The notes under the pieces are model-generated. The model worked only from the letters and a program-made list of their open reading frames with translations, was not told where the DNA came from and searched no databases. DNA of 64,000 bases. Source: Antennarius striatus (taxonomy: Eukaryota; Chordata; Actinopteri; Lophiiformes; Antennariidae). The DNA lies in contig NC_090795.1 of the NCBI RefSeq assembly GCF_040054535.1, positions 6,795,501 through 6,859,500 of the forward strand, given 5' to 3'. This document shows positions 23,016-34,889 of the stretch, piece by piece (position 1 is the first letter of the stretch; each line of letters starts with the position of its first letter). The position numbers and the translations under genes were made by a program.

Positions 23016-23776
23016 CTTGTTCCCGGCTAACAGACTCACTTGCGGGTAATATCTAAACCCCGATAACTTTCAAGCGCAGTGACGTAGGTGAACTCCAGCG
23101 CAGGAGCACATGGAGAATTAGCCACGCCGCTACCTAGCCTCACCACTCACGTGACGTCAGCCAAGTAGTCGTCGACTCCGGAAGTTCAAGGCTTTAAAAT
23201 CACACGTACGCATCCACCTGTGTGCTGGTTTGAATTACTGTATATACGTTAATAATTTCAGGACATGTGTCATTCTTTTCCCTCACTACCTGAGAGGAAC
23301 TACATGTCGTGTAATTATGTCGTCATCACCGGTTGCCGTCACGCGGAAAACTACAACGGTTTAGCTACCCCAGTTTGATCAAGACGCCGATTTGTTTCTG
23401 CTCTGTACAAAGCAGACTACTTTCTTGTTCAACTTATTTACTAATTATTTGCTCATTTGCATATTTTAAACACAATTTTAATTATTTAATAGAAATAAAA
23501 GACGTTGCTATAGTTACCAAAAGACTCCGAAAGACTTATATGTCTGGTGGGACATGTAGTCCTGCAGTAATTCATTGACGGTACAAGTGGTACCCGAACG
23601 TAGTGTTTATTTACTACAATACCCATAATTCCTGATCAATTCGGTAGTTTTGTTGTGAGAGTCCTGCGTTTTTTCGAAGGCTCTTTAACGCTTGACTTTA
23701 TATGACTTCTAAGTAGTTATTTTCTGTAACTAACGCTCTTGGGAGAACAGGAGAATATTATCGTGGTTTTCATCAC
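23016..23776. promoter_or_regulatory. Bidirectional promoter of QTRT2 and CCDC191
   Basis: The start codons of QTRT2 (23,015, minus) and CCDC191 (23,777, plus) are about 760 bp apart and divergent. The interval has a cluster of promoter motifs and no TATA box that I see. They are a fused E-box/CRE, CACGTGACGTCA, at 23,148-23,159; an ETS-type CCGGAAGT at 23,178-23,185; a ZNF143-type ACTACATGTCCCA on the minus strand within 23,542-23,560; and a second ZNF143-type ACTACAATACCCA on the plus strand at 23,613. ETS and ZNF143 sites are common in vertebrate bidirectional promoters. Transcript starts cannot be fixed from sequence alone. Confidence 0.75.
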
Positions 23777-26700
23777 ATGAAAGTTTCGAAGGTTAATTCT
23801 ATAGCTAAACAGGTGATGACATACTCGAGTCAAAAGCCTCACCTGCATAAATGGAGAATGCCCGGAACTGGTAAAACGTATGGAGATAATGTAAGTTTAT
23901 AAAAACCTCAGAGCACCCATAGCTCAAGGTGTCTTGGTTTGTTTGGGCATTCATGAACAGGAAATCAAGATATTTTGAAATGTGTTGTTATCGTTCTTGC
24001 AGACAGAATCAGATTGCAATAACATTTTCCTTCATGGACAGGTGCATGTGAAGAAGGATGCTATAGATCACTGGAGGAAGGTGAGAAGAACGTTCGTGCT
24101 ATGTAGCCATGCATTTTATATTTAAATTTTCATAAAGCATATTTATATATTGTATCACTCTAAGCTGATTTTGCTTTGGGGATTATTATCTGATCGATAA
24201 CAAAAGTCAACGCTATATAACTTCCTTGCCCAAAGCATGTGGAGATGGCCTCAGAGTTGGCAGTATCCAACATCTTTCCTCACAACCAGAAACGTCATGT
24301 AGGAATCCACAGTGTACCTGTTCCACTGCAGACCTCCGATCAGCTAAGAGATCATGATGAAGCTTACAGTGAAGGTACGTCTGCCCGTGAGAACAATAAC
24401 ACAGTCTCTAGACAAGATTAAAGTTGAGCCGGTTAAGCAGTGATATCTGCGTGGTTCCTCTTGCAGCTCAGGCTCTTCTTAGTGACTGGTTCAGCAGTAA
24501 ATTGCGGGTGGAGATGGAGATGGAGAAGGAAGATGACCTGATGTGCTCCGCTGAGAGGAGAACTCCCGCTATGTTGACTACTGTTCAGCCAGACTGGTTG
24601 GACTACAGTAACTTTCATGGTATACAGCATTCCATTAATAAGAACACTATTGTGAATTCAACCTGACGCTCATTCTTTTACTTAACAGCGGCTCAGATTT
24701 CCGTTGTCATAACTATTGGCATCAAAAATCTTAATAAATGAAGTGAAAAATGAACTAATGGATGCTTGAGCAGTGCATTTATGTTAAGAGTTATCATTAA
24801 ATCATCAATATCATAGGATATTATTGCAGTTGTGAGACAGGACTGTTTTCTTCTCTGCACATTCAGTCATAGATTTTTTTTTTTAACATGTTAATGTTCT
24901 AAAACCAAGAGTTTACCAGAGGTCTTACTTTTCTAATTTGTATTTCATATTCCTGTTGATAATACCGAAAAATAATGAGCTCTAAAAATATATCAATAGT
25001 AATTTAAAGTGTGAAGGAGTTGGAGTTGATGGAAAAAGTAACAAATTCAACGTCAAAATCCCTTTGAAAATTCTTTTGTTGTGATGCAATTCTTCCTTTA
25101 TATTCTTAGATCTGTACCATCATCTGGCCGAGGAAGAAGAGGGCAGCACTGTTAACAGTGTTCTCCAAGATCTGATGGAGAAAGAGGTGTTGGACTGTGG
25201 AATGATGGAGGAGCTGGTACTTGATGTTGGACAAACAAAGAAGACGTTCAGAGACCCGATCATCACTATGGAAGCACGTCACCTACAGGTATGTCAGAGA
25301 AGTGAAACTCAAATTCCTCATCTCTTTGAAGAGATGTGACTTCAATCGGTTGATTAAACTAAAGTATATCAGCTGTGAAGACGGCCGCCCAAGTTGCATC
25401 CTCAGTTACACTCACTGATTCCCACTGAAGGTGCAAGAGAACAGGGCCCGCCGAGAGGCTGAGAGGCAGAGGCAACAAAGAGAGAGGGACGTTCTACGGG
25501 ACGCCAGGCTGGAGGTGAAGAAGAGAGAGCAAAGGGAGGAGATGAGGAGGAAGCAGGAGGCACAGAGGGAGGAGGAGATGGTACGACAGGAAATGGTGCG
25601 CCTGCGTCGCCACATGGAGGAGAGGAGATGCAATGAGCAGCTGCATCGACCGAGGTACAGCATCAACAGGAAGCGCTTGCTTCTGCTGAATGGGTTTTGT
25701 CCAGTGTACCTGGAATGACCCTCATGTCTGACTGAGTTTGATGAGAATTTACTCCTTCCTCTGGTAGATTAAGTACGGTAGATCAATATATTGAGAAATT
25801 ATCTCTGGATTATCCAGATCCCCATTCAAAACAAATTTCTTCCCTGTGGAGAACAGATAAGAGAATTGTCTTTATCACATCCGTGTCCTGGGGTAACGGT
25901 TACGGAAGTAAAATTAAATTCATAATTCTATAACTGAGGTTATTATTAATAAACAGTTATAGATTTGGTTGTAAACACATTAAGTGAAAACTTTAATAAC
26001 TCTGTAACACCCTAAAACACAACAAGATAGGGGGAAAAAATCTCTGTTCAATACAAAGTGAGAGGATTAAGGGAGTGAAAGATTTGATTTAATAAAACAC
26101 AAAAAAGGGAATTGGGTGGTAAGGTTGTCCAAGAAGGTTCTGAGTTCCATTAAAGTGAAGTTTCCGCCCACAGTCAATAACAAACAGAGAGAGGGAATTG
26201 GTAACTCTAAATTTCCCATGGGAGCAAATGTGAGTACAAATATTTCTTTTGTACATCTGAGCCCTTCTGTGAACTGGAGACCTGTCCAGAGTGTACACGC
26301 CTCCCACACAATATCAGCTGGGATTGGCCCCAGCCCTTTGACAAACCTTCAAAAGATAAGCAGTGAAAGAAATGGAATGATGGAGATTAAAAGTCTGTGG
26401 CCGTAGGGTTAGCACTGAGGCTAATGCATAGCAGTGCTTTAAGCTAGAAGCTAAACGTCCACTGGCCGCTGCCATAGGTTGGGCGTTAGTGGACCGCGGT
26501 ACACCAGCGCTTTCTGTCAAGGGTGTTACTTTCCCTTAACCCGGTAGCTCTCGGGTCCCTACCAGTTCAGTCCTGCCAGATCTTCTGAGGTCTGCCTGGA
26601 TGCCCACGGTCTTCCACTTTGATTTCTGATTCAAGTGCTTTGCTAAATACGACCAAATCAGCAAAATCGGCGACGCAGAAGAGTTGATTCCAGGTCAATG

Positions 26701-29700
26701 AGACCAAGCGTCTGTCTCAGGACAGCTGTGCTTATACTGTTGTCTGGTCTTATAAGGCCGATCCACCACAACACGGCCCTCTCATCTCTTTCAAGTCTAC
26801 TGGCCAACATTCACTAGTATTGCACTCCTTACACAACTGTCATACATCCTTCCATGACTTGACAGGGACAGGTTTCTACTCATCAGGACAGGAAAGAGCT
26901 CTCTAAACATGCACCAAGTTTAGAGATAGTCATCCAATCAAATAAAGAAATCAATACAGTCACTTGTTCATCTGTAAATGTAAAAAACTTCATGTCAGTC
27001 CATCTAGAAGCTGTTGTCACATCTCATTCTGCAGTGTTCCAGTGTTTACTGTGGTCATTCGTTTGTATTGTTTAATTTCTCATTTCCATTCTGATAGAAG
27101 GCCTTTTTTACTGCACGTTTTTGGGACTACAGCACATTTTTCTCTTTCCTTTTTGACTAATGTGGGTGTTTATACCACAGGCAAAAGGAGAGAATTGAAG
27201 GGCAGAGGGTAGCCAGAAGCCTCCACTCCACTCCTCCTTTACCCACAAACCCACAGCGGCAGGACCTACAGCGCCTATATATTGAACGGAAAATTCAATC
27301 TAAACTTCTCATGCATAATCTCAAGGTCGGTGCTCGTACTTTGTCTGTGGCTTCGCAGCCTGATACATTCTGCGTCTTATGCATGTTTGTATGCATTTGT
27401 GTGTATGTTTTAGTGTCTCCAGAGGCATTTCTCTGGATGGTATTCAGTTGTGCTGGACCAAAGGCTACGTATGGGTAAGGCCAGGGCCCTTTATGATTGG
27501 AAGAGACAGCTGAGTGCTTGGCGTGTATGGCGAGCAGCCGTGTGGGCAGGACGAAATCAGCGAGAGTTGGCAAAAACAGAGCAGGAGCTACGAACTGAAA
27601 ACAGGCAAGAGTAAATAATAAATGACATTAAAAGCTTCTGTCGACCCATCATTTTGTAAATCCTGCCTCCTGCAAACGATGCATAATAAATACTACCTAT
27701 ATTCAAGATAAGACTTTTAATTAAGACAGTATTTCTGTAAGAAACTCATTTATTTATATATCCTGACAAAGCAGTAATTGCGGGTTAAATATAGGGTCAC
27801 ATCTGCTACCTCCTCCAGACAAAGCCAGCTGGCTGTCGAGAATGACCGACACAGGCTGCTACGGAGATGTGTGAATGAGTGGCAGCTGTGGTGCAGGATG
27901 GAGAAGGAACAACGACAGCTTTTGGCCCAGCAGCAGGAGACCCGGCGCAAGATGGCTGCTTTGATTAAAGCTGCATCAGCAGGAATATTCATTGAGACAG
28001 AAACCCCAACCCATCAGCCAGTAATGGCACAACCTGTGGAGTCTAATCAACTGGACGCCATGGAGAAGGTGGGCAGAGCAATAAATGTGAACTCTGAAAA
28101 CAAATTTAAAAAAATCACATTTCGAAATGGAATCAGGGTTAAAATTTCAGCTCGTCACTAATTTTGGGAAAAAGTAAGGGGATAATGGGAAAAAATAAGA
28201 GGTGTAAATTTAAGAGTCAGGAATGAATAGAGCAGATGGAAAGGATCCAACATAGGAATAAGATGGAACAGAAAAGGGATGGAGAGATGGAAGAAACAGC
28301 TGCAGGACATAATGGAAGCACTTAATTCTGTATCTGTTATCCCTTAAGCTTTTTGTATAATCAGATCTATTCACACATAACACTATCATCATATCTGTTT
28401 ACCTTAGAGAGATCACTGTGGGTCAGGCCCTTTGGCCCCAAACTCCTCTGCACTACATCAGAACCAGACCCCTGTAGGTGCTGTGGCCCCTCCCACTCAG
28501 CCCTGGCAGGTGACTCGCCGCCACACAGCGCCAACTCCTGCTGAGCTCCACGAGGTACGACAGAGACGAGAGGGCGGTATCTCCACCCCACCAAGAGGAG
28601 CCTCATCACAGGGTGGCAGATGGGAGAACAGACACGTCGTGCAGCAGCAGATTATCGCGCAGCAGAGGAAGCTGTTGAAGGAGCAGCAAGAGCAAATCGC
28701 ACAGCTGAGGCAGCAGCAGAGCGTGATTTGCTTGGAGCCGGAACTGAAGAAAAGCACACCGCTCACTCAGCTATCAGCACCCAGAGGCTCCAGACCAGAG
28801 GGCCGTAGCTTTGGCCCCACAGAGCAGAGGTAACACCACTGCACTGGAGCTAATTGTAAACCACCCAAGCTTGAAATGTGTTCAAAGCAGCACGTTTGAA
28901 ATACCAACAGAAGGGTTTGGTAAATTATGACAAAAATCTTCACCCAATGAATCGAAGTTGTACAAGCACGTGATAAATGATAAGTCAATTAATAATGATA
29001 AGTAATAAAGTGTAAAAACAAAATGTATACAAACAGGCATTTGGGATGAGAGTAAATGTGAAAATGTTGGTTATGAGTAGCAGTTTGGATCCAATACGGA
29101 GGTTTTCCTATAATTGTAGTTATACTGTACTGCTGTCAGTGCAGCTACTGTTGTACGTGCTGCATGTCATCTGTTCTCACCGTAACCCCCCGGGGACAAT
29201 GAAATTGTGATTTAGTAACTCTGTCCAGAAATAGCTCCAAATTGTCCTGCAGATGATGAATATCCTCAAAGTTCAACTCACTTCTCTTTCGCGGTGCAGA
29301 CTAATGGCAGAAGAATCTGGCAGACCATTGTCTGTGCGGACAGCCCAATGGTTTGTCATGGATGAACAGAATTTTTTTTTTTTTTTAAAGAGGCAGTTGC
29401 TTTTTAAATGAACGTCTAAAGTAGTATAAATGTTTTCAAGAGCTGCGCCGAGGTAAATCAAAGTGAAAGTCATTAATAGCTTTCCAATTAAATAAAACTC
29501 ATAAATGTAGCGTAAAAGACTCCGATCAGCTGCAGGAGGATTTTAAAGCTTAAAAAGAACAAAAGCAGGAGGAGCTGCCAAAATGTAATAGTTGATACAT
29601 CCGTTTCTTGTGTAATTACAAAGTTATGCAATTATACAATACGCCTGTCGAGAAGTTTGTGCAACCTTGAAAATAATTTCTACCTGTCGTGAGTAAAATG

Positions 29701-32700
29701 AAGTCATGCGTTCCAGTTGAACTCAGAAGACGTGTGAGTGAAGTGTGGCTAATAAGGAGCAGGAAGATGTTCATGTGTTGAAACAGTTGTTACAAGCTGT
29801 TGTTTCAGGGCGCCGAGAGTTAACGCCAAACCTCAGAGGAAAGCGTTCACACAACAACCTGGTCCCCATCCAATCGTCACAGGTCAGTCTATTCCTAGAT
29901 AGTAGGTTTATATCTTCGTAATGCATGACAACGGCATGATGAGGCCACTTTGTCAGGGAGATTGCGTGAACCAGTCACCTATAGAGAAAATGATTTAAAG
30001 TTTACAGTTCCCTCAGCAACAGCCCATGTAGTAATATAAAACATACACAATAATCCATATATATCCCAGAGACCTCGTTCTCGACTCACCCCTGCCCCCC
30101 CTTTCTAAAGCCATGGAGGTGCGAGCACAGCAACGAGCAGAGAGGAGGAAGGAAATTGAGGAACTCAAGAAAAAGAAGGAAGAAGAAAAACTGGTATGAG
30201 ATGGAGGAGGTGTTTGGAGTTATAGGGTTTGGAGGATGATTTAATTGTCTGAAACAATAAAATGTTTTTTTAGGCTGAGTTGAAGGCTGCAGAGGAGCAG
30301 AGGCAAAAGGAGATGGAGGAGGAAAAGTCAAAGGCCGCAGAAAAGAAGAAGGAGGAGAAACGACAGGAAAGAGAGGTGAGATGTCTTTAATTTTTCAGGA
30401 TGTTCACAAAGAAATGATTCGATGCAGGAGGTAAGTAGCATCAATCAGGACTTCTGTGTTGGTGCAGAGGGAAAAGGAAAAACAGAGGCAGCTGAAGAGA
30501 CAACAGGAGCTCCTGAAGCTGGCTCGTTATCACTACCACAGAAACTTGCTGCTTCTTCGAGGTCTGGTGCCATGGAAACGCCTTGTTCAGCTCAGACAAG
30601 CCAACGTCCAGGTAAATCAACTCTGTTCTAGTTATAAACGTAATGTTTACAGCAAGTTCAGCCTTGCTTCAATCGTCCAAATCAGCATTTTAAGACTCCA
30701 GGGGGTAATCCTGATGCTGACCTTCTCTTGAAGGAGCACCCTTTATATTGTCCTTTAAGGGGAAACTGCCTTAGGCTTTCCATCATCAACTATGTTCCAG
30801 CAACAGAATTTGAATAAGCTAAAAGGAAGAATTCTGACCTTCAAAAGTTAACCCAAGTCCCCGAACACAACTCTGATTTCAATAATAAACGGGGAGCTGG
30901 TTATAGACCTACCTGAATATTAAAAAAGTACATCTCTCGCTCCATATGCATCAGCCGTCTGGCTTGGATGCAGTCAAATAAAGGCAGTGTGTGCCCATCA
31001 AAGGCTTTTTAGAATTCAAGTCTTTACAAGCGGTGAAATACTTAATGACTTTTGGACCAATGGGTGGACATACTGGCTCCACATTCTCTCAATACTAAGA
31101 AGTTCCTTTAGTAATTTCTTTTCCGTTTGAGGAAATGCCTGGTCTCTGAAATTTTAATAACATAAAGAGGATTGAACATTTAGGAAATGTGGGAACAGCT
31201 TGTACAGGTTCAAAATACCAACCGATGGTATTTTGTTATAACAACGATAAATTCAAATACTGTGAAAGGTAGCAGAACCATTGGCTCGTCATCTGCCTCT
31301 ACTTTAAATCACTGATAGTGATGTATTAATGTTATTTTAACGTTATTTCTTACTTGTTATTCCAGTTGCTGGAAGAGTTTTCTTTGACTTTCTGTTTGTC
31401 CTGTTTAATCATTTCTTTTTTAAGCAATTCCTTTTCTCAGAAGCTTTTATTACTATAACTTACCACAAATCTCACGCTGTGCATCCTCAGGCAACCCAAA
31501 CTAACGCACTTGATGAACTGCTCTGGTCACTCCAAAACATGCAAATATCAACGTCATTTAGTCATAAACATGTTCCTCCATTAATCACACTGATAGTAAA
31601 TACAGCATGTGTTTCAGAGCTATATTGAGCTACTGTACAATAATGCGAGACTCATTGGAAAGCAGACATTTCATCATTCGTCACCTCTTCGTTGTCTCAA
31701 TTTGCTACACGTGATTTGGTGTGAATGCACTCATCAGTGTGCATCAGCGCTTTTCTTTTCAATCCCTGCCAGCTGGCTGAGAGCCACCACAATCTCTCGC
31801 TCCTGAGGAGGTGCACACTAGGCTGGCAGCAATCAGCAAGAGAGTCCCTGTCGGAGAAAAAAGCTTATGCGGACCAACTGTACCAGCACTTTCTGCTTCA
31901 GAGAAGCTTAAGCTGCTGGAAAAGAGTGTGTATACACAAGCGCACATTCACACACAAAAACACGATTAATCAATCAGAGCAGCAGCCTTCCCATCTTCTG
32001 CTAGTGACTTAGAGCAACAGCATCTCCTAATCTCCTGCTCTGTCTGCGTTCAATTATGTTTAAGGTACCCAGACCTAACGTTAAAGAAAGTTTCTACTTT
32101 TTTTCTTGTTTAAGTTTGAACCCGTGAATAGGGTTGAAACTTCTGCTGTAGACAGCTGACATAAGATGGGTTGAATGCCAACAAACAGCATTTCCTAGCT
32201 TTAGAGGAAGTTTGTTTTGACTTCAGGTTATTGATACACTGACATTAAAATGTCCCCATCTCTGAATGAGTGTTGTCTGTCTCAGTTAAAAGACTGGCGG
32301 ATGGTTCAAGCAGAAAGAGCTGAGCGTTTCTATCGCGTTCGCACACAAAAGAGGTTTCTATCGGCGCTGGTGGACCATGTGACCGAGGAGAGGCTAGTGG
32401 ACTGGGACCGTCAAGAGAAAGCTGAGGAACACAATAACAGGTCAGTTACCCGTGACGGTCTCATATGTTCCCTCAGTAACATGACCAACCACATGTCAAA
32501 TTAGATTGAACAGAGAGCTGAAAAAGCAGAGCAGTTGGGATTTGAACAAAAAAGAAAATTTATGCTGTGAAATCGTGGAAAATATTGCATTAACTTAAGG
32601 CATTCAAAACTTACTTGCAATAAAGATAAATTGATGGTGACAATAACTACCTACTGTAACGTGCAATTTGAATCTATTAAAAGTGAAAAGCTTAGCAGTC

Positions 32701-34157
32701 CATTATTTTCCCACCTGTACATTTGAATAAAGCCTAAACCATACGGGACACTCAAGAAAGTGGATTCCTCCACCAAGGTCCAAGTGTCGCTTTTGTTTAA
32801 AATAGATCCTACTCCAAAATATAATGGTTCCTCCTTTGACATGTGCCCCAGTCTGTAACAGCTTCATGAAAAGTGGCTTACGCGTTTTTATTTGGTCTAA
32901 AAAAAAAAGCTTATCTTGTATAAACAAAGGAGAAGAAAATGTATGGATCCATCCCTTTGTCTGGAAATACTCCAGAATTCAGTCGTTCATTCATTGCCCC
33001 ATGTTCCACTGTCACCTGCATTCTCACCTCATTGGGATCCATTGGGACAGCAATGTTCAAAACACCTGGAAAAAAATCCCAAAATCCCATCCATGAAGTG
33101 AGGATTCTTCAGTTCACCTCTTGGATGAGAGGTGAAACATCTTCAAGAAACTTTCTTAAGGCCCATTGGATTGATTTTAAACAGCTTTGGATAACCATGA
33201 CCTCAATAATTGAGAATCTACACAGACATCCTTCAACTTGACTATCTCCCAGAAGACAAAACCATCTTAGCCATTAGCCAAAATCTCCATCATGTGCCGT
33301 CATTTATTACTTCTAATGTTTATTATGTGCAGTCTGATGTGAAAACCCTTAATGGCACTTAAGCCACTAGTTAGGATGCATTTTCCCTTAATTAGGATTA
33401 TTCCTCTTAGAACCATGAATCCCAGTCCTATTGCCTGCCAACCCACCTCATGGAGTATGAGACAATTCACTCCATTTGCAAAAAAGTCTAATTCACTTGA
33501 GAGCTTGATGAGAAGTCAGGGCAATCATTGGGCTATTAGGATTCATCCTCTGACGCACTAAAAATGCCTAAAATAAAAACATCACTTGACTTGGGAGCTT
33601 TTCTGATTGTCATTTAATTTGTTTTACAAAATTCTCTCCTACAAAAGAGGCATTTTGCATCAAGAGAGACAGACTGGTCTTTATTATACCTAATGATTTA
33701 ATTATTATTGGGCTTATTTTTTCCCCATTGTGCTTTCTGTTGCCCCGTGCTGCCTTAATCTCACTGTCATTGTCACAAAACAAGCCTTAGTAATTTTCAA
33801 CTTTTCAGATCAGGTCAGCTAAATGACCACAGGTGAATTTCCGCCAGCTGCCCAGTTGCCATTGTCAGTGAGCCCACAGTAACATAATGTGAAAACTCAT
33901 TAAGGGTTGTCAACTCGCAGGTCCCTCTGATTCAGTTTTGCGCTGCTCACTCGCTCCTTTCTTCCATCTGCTCATACTTCAGACGGATGCTGTGGCGATG
34001 TTTCCTGGCCTGGAGGCAGATTCCGTCTTTACTTCGCATCGAAAGAATGAAGGAGACGAGACGGGAGATGCTGGGACGGAAAGTGGCCGAGGTTCTTCCT
34101 GATTTCTTCGGTTATAAAGTGAAGCCTATAGCAGATTCTGTCCCTGAAGGAGATTAA
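23777..34157 (+). CDS. CCDC191: CCDC191, coiled-coil protein with SFI1-like repeats
   Basis: A poorly characterised coiled-coil protein (human KIAA1407). Seventeen coding exons: 23777-23890, 24003-24080, 24236-24374, 24467-24619, 25110-25288, 25431-25654, 27181-27325, 27414-27610, 27819-28068, 28408-28829, 29809-29882, 30072-30193, 30274-30375, 30468-30611, 31773-31925, 32286-32440, 33983-34157. They join to 941 residues; human is about 936. Family matches include HVEMASELAVSN in exon 3, AMEVRAQQRAERR in exon 12 and VPWKRL in exon 14. Charged Arg/Glu/Lys coiled coils span about residues 222-295 and 670-750. Tryptophan repeats of SFI1 type (A-X7-LL-X3-F/L-X2-W-K/R) occur at 415-432, 783-800, 814-831 and 878-895, with weaker ones at 345-354, 364-381 and 753-770. 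Uncertain points: the start (first in-frame ATG used; others at 23,816 and 23,858), the exon 2 acceptor (24,042 also in frame), the exon 8 donor (GC donor at 27,604 also in frame) and the exon 11/12 junction. Confidence 0.9.
26196..26342. repeat. Decayed L2/V-SINE-like retroelement tail
   Basis: This stretch in CCDC191 intron 6 carries, in decayed form, words typical of an abundant fish retroelement tail: CCCATGGGAGCAAATGTGAG, then GACCTGTCCAGAGTGTACAC, then TCAGCTGGGATTGGCCCCAG. I associate this with L2-type LINE tails and the SINEs that share them; the family name is from memory and the match is by eye. No coding part of an element is visible beside it. Confidence 0.6.
33101..33231. repeat. 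Dispersed repeat, copy 1 (CCDC191 intron 16)
   Basis: The run from CTCTTGGATGAGAGG through CTTCAAGAAACTTTCTTAA to GAGAATCTACACAGACA is similar throughout to the spacer, right arm and flank of the foldback in GRAMD1C intron 13 (about 42,672-42,782). I estimate about 80 percent identity by eye. It is therefore a member of a dispersed non-coding family, here as a single arm without the inverted partner. Confidence 0.75.
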
Positions 34158-34889
34158 CTTCACACCCACAACAAACGCTGGACAAACATGAAAATAACCC
34201 AGGCATACATTCTCAAATCCATTTAATATAAATTAAACTCGCTTCAAGAAAACACAACTGAAGACATTTGATCTTTAGGAACTTCGGTGAGATCAATGAA
34301 ATTGCTTGTGCTGAGCCGTTTTATTTTTCTGTGATAAATGTACCGGACACATTTCACAACACTGCAGTTAAGCGTTTGTAGATGATGGAGGAGGTGTAGG
34401 GTGCAGAGTGACCATCCTTGAAGCGATGCTCCACCTATTGATTTATGCAGGGCTGACTTACTCCGCAGAAAATGTCCCAGCAATGTCCTGTTTTCTCATA
34501 TTTTCCTCATATGGACAATTCAAGGAAGTAATATAATATAGAGGAGAAAATATGGACTGTGCAGAAATATTGGTTTGTCTGAGAGACTGATGAGGGAAAT
34601 GAGACAACAGTGGAAAGAGAATAAAGGTTTGTGAATAGATACAGCTGAATTGAGGAGAAGCTGGATGGCAGTGACGTTAATGGAAATGAATGTGTTTTAT
34701 TGGGGTATGTAATGTTATAGCTGTGTCATAGTGAGGGCAATAAAAAAAAAAGCTGCAGTAAAACAGTGATATCAGTCCAGGCACCTCTCGTGGCCAGTAG
34801 TCAAGAATCAGAGTAAACGGAGCCATGCTGCCATCCTGTGGACATGAAGTCACCTCCTAAATAATATCAGGGATTAGAATTAGATCCTC
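34158..34889. other. Convergent 3' UTR region of CCDC191 and ZDHHC23
   Basis: Only 732 bp separate the CCDC191 stop (plus) from the ZDHHC23 stop (minus). Plus-strand AATAAA hexamers lie at 34,620-34,625 and 34,739-34,744; a minus-strand AATAAA lies at 34,696-34,701. If the distal CCDC191 signal is used, the two transcripts overlap by a few tens of bases. I see no other gene in the interval. Confidence 0.6.
34696..34701 (-). other. Candidate ZDHHC23 polyadenylation signal
   Basis: A minus-strand AATAAA lies about 190 bp past the ZDHHC23 stop, inside the likely 3' UTR of the convergent CCDC191. Confidence 0.5.

Noticed and set aside
23328-23360. Possible RFX X-box (GTTGCC half-site) upstream of CCDC191
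   Set aside because: The second half-site does not fit at the allowed spacing, so only half a motif is present.
32939-33241. Three overlapping plus-strand frames in CCDC191 intron 16
   Set aside because: They lie on a dispersed non-coding repeat and are not joined by splice sites to CCDC191.
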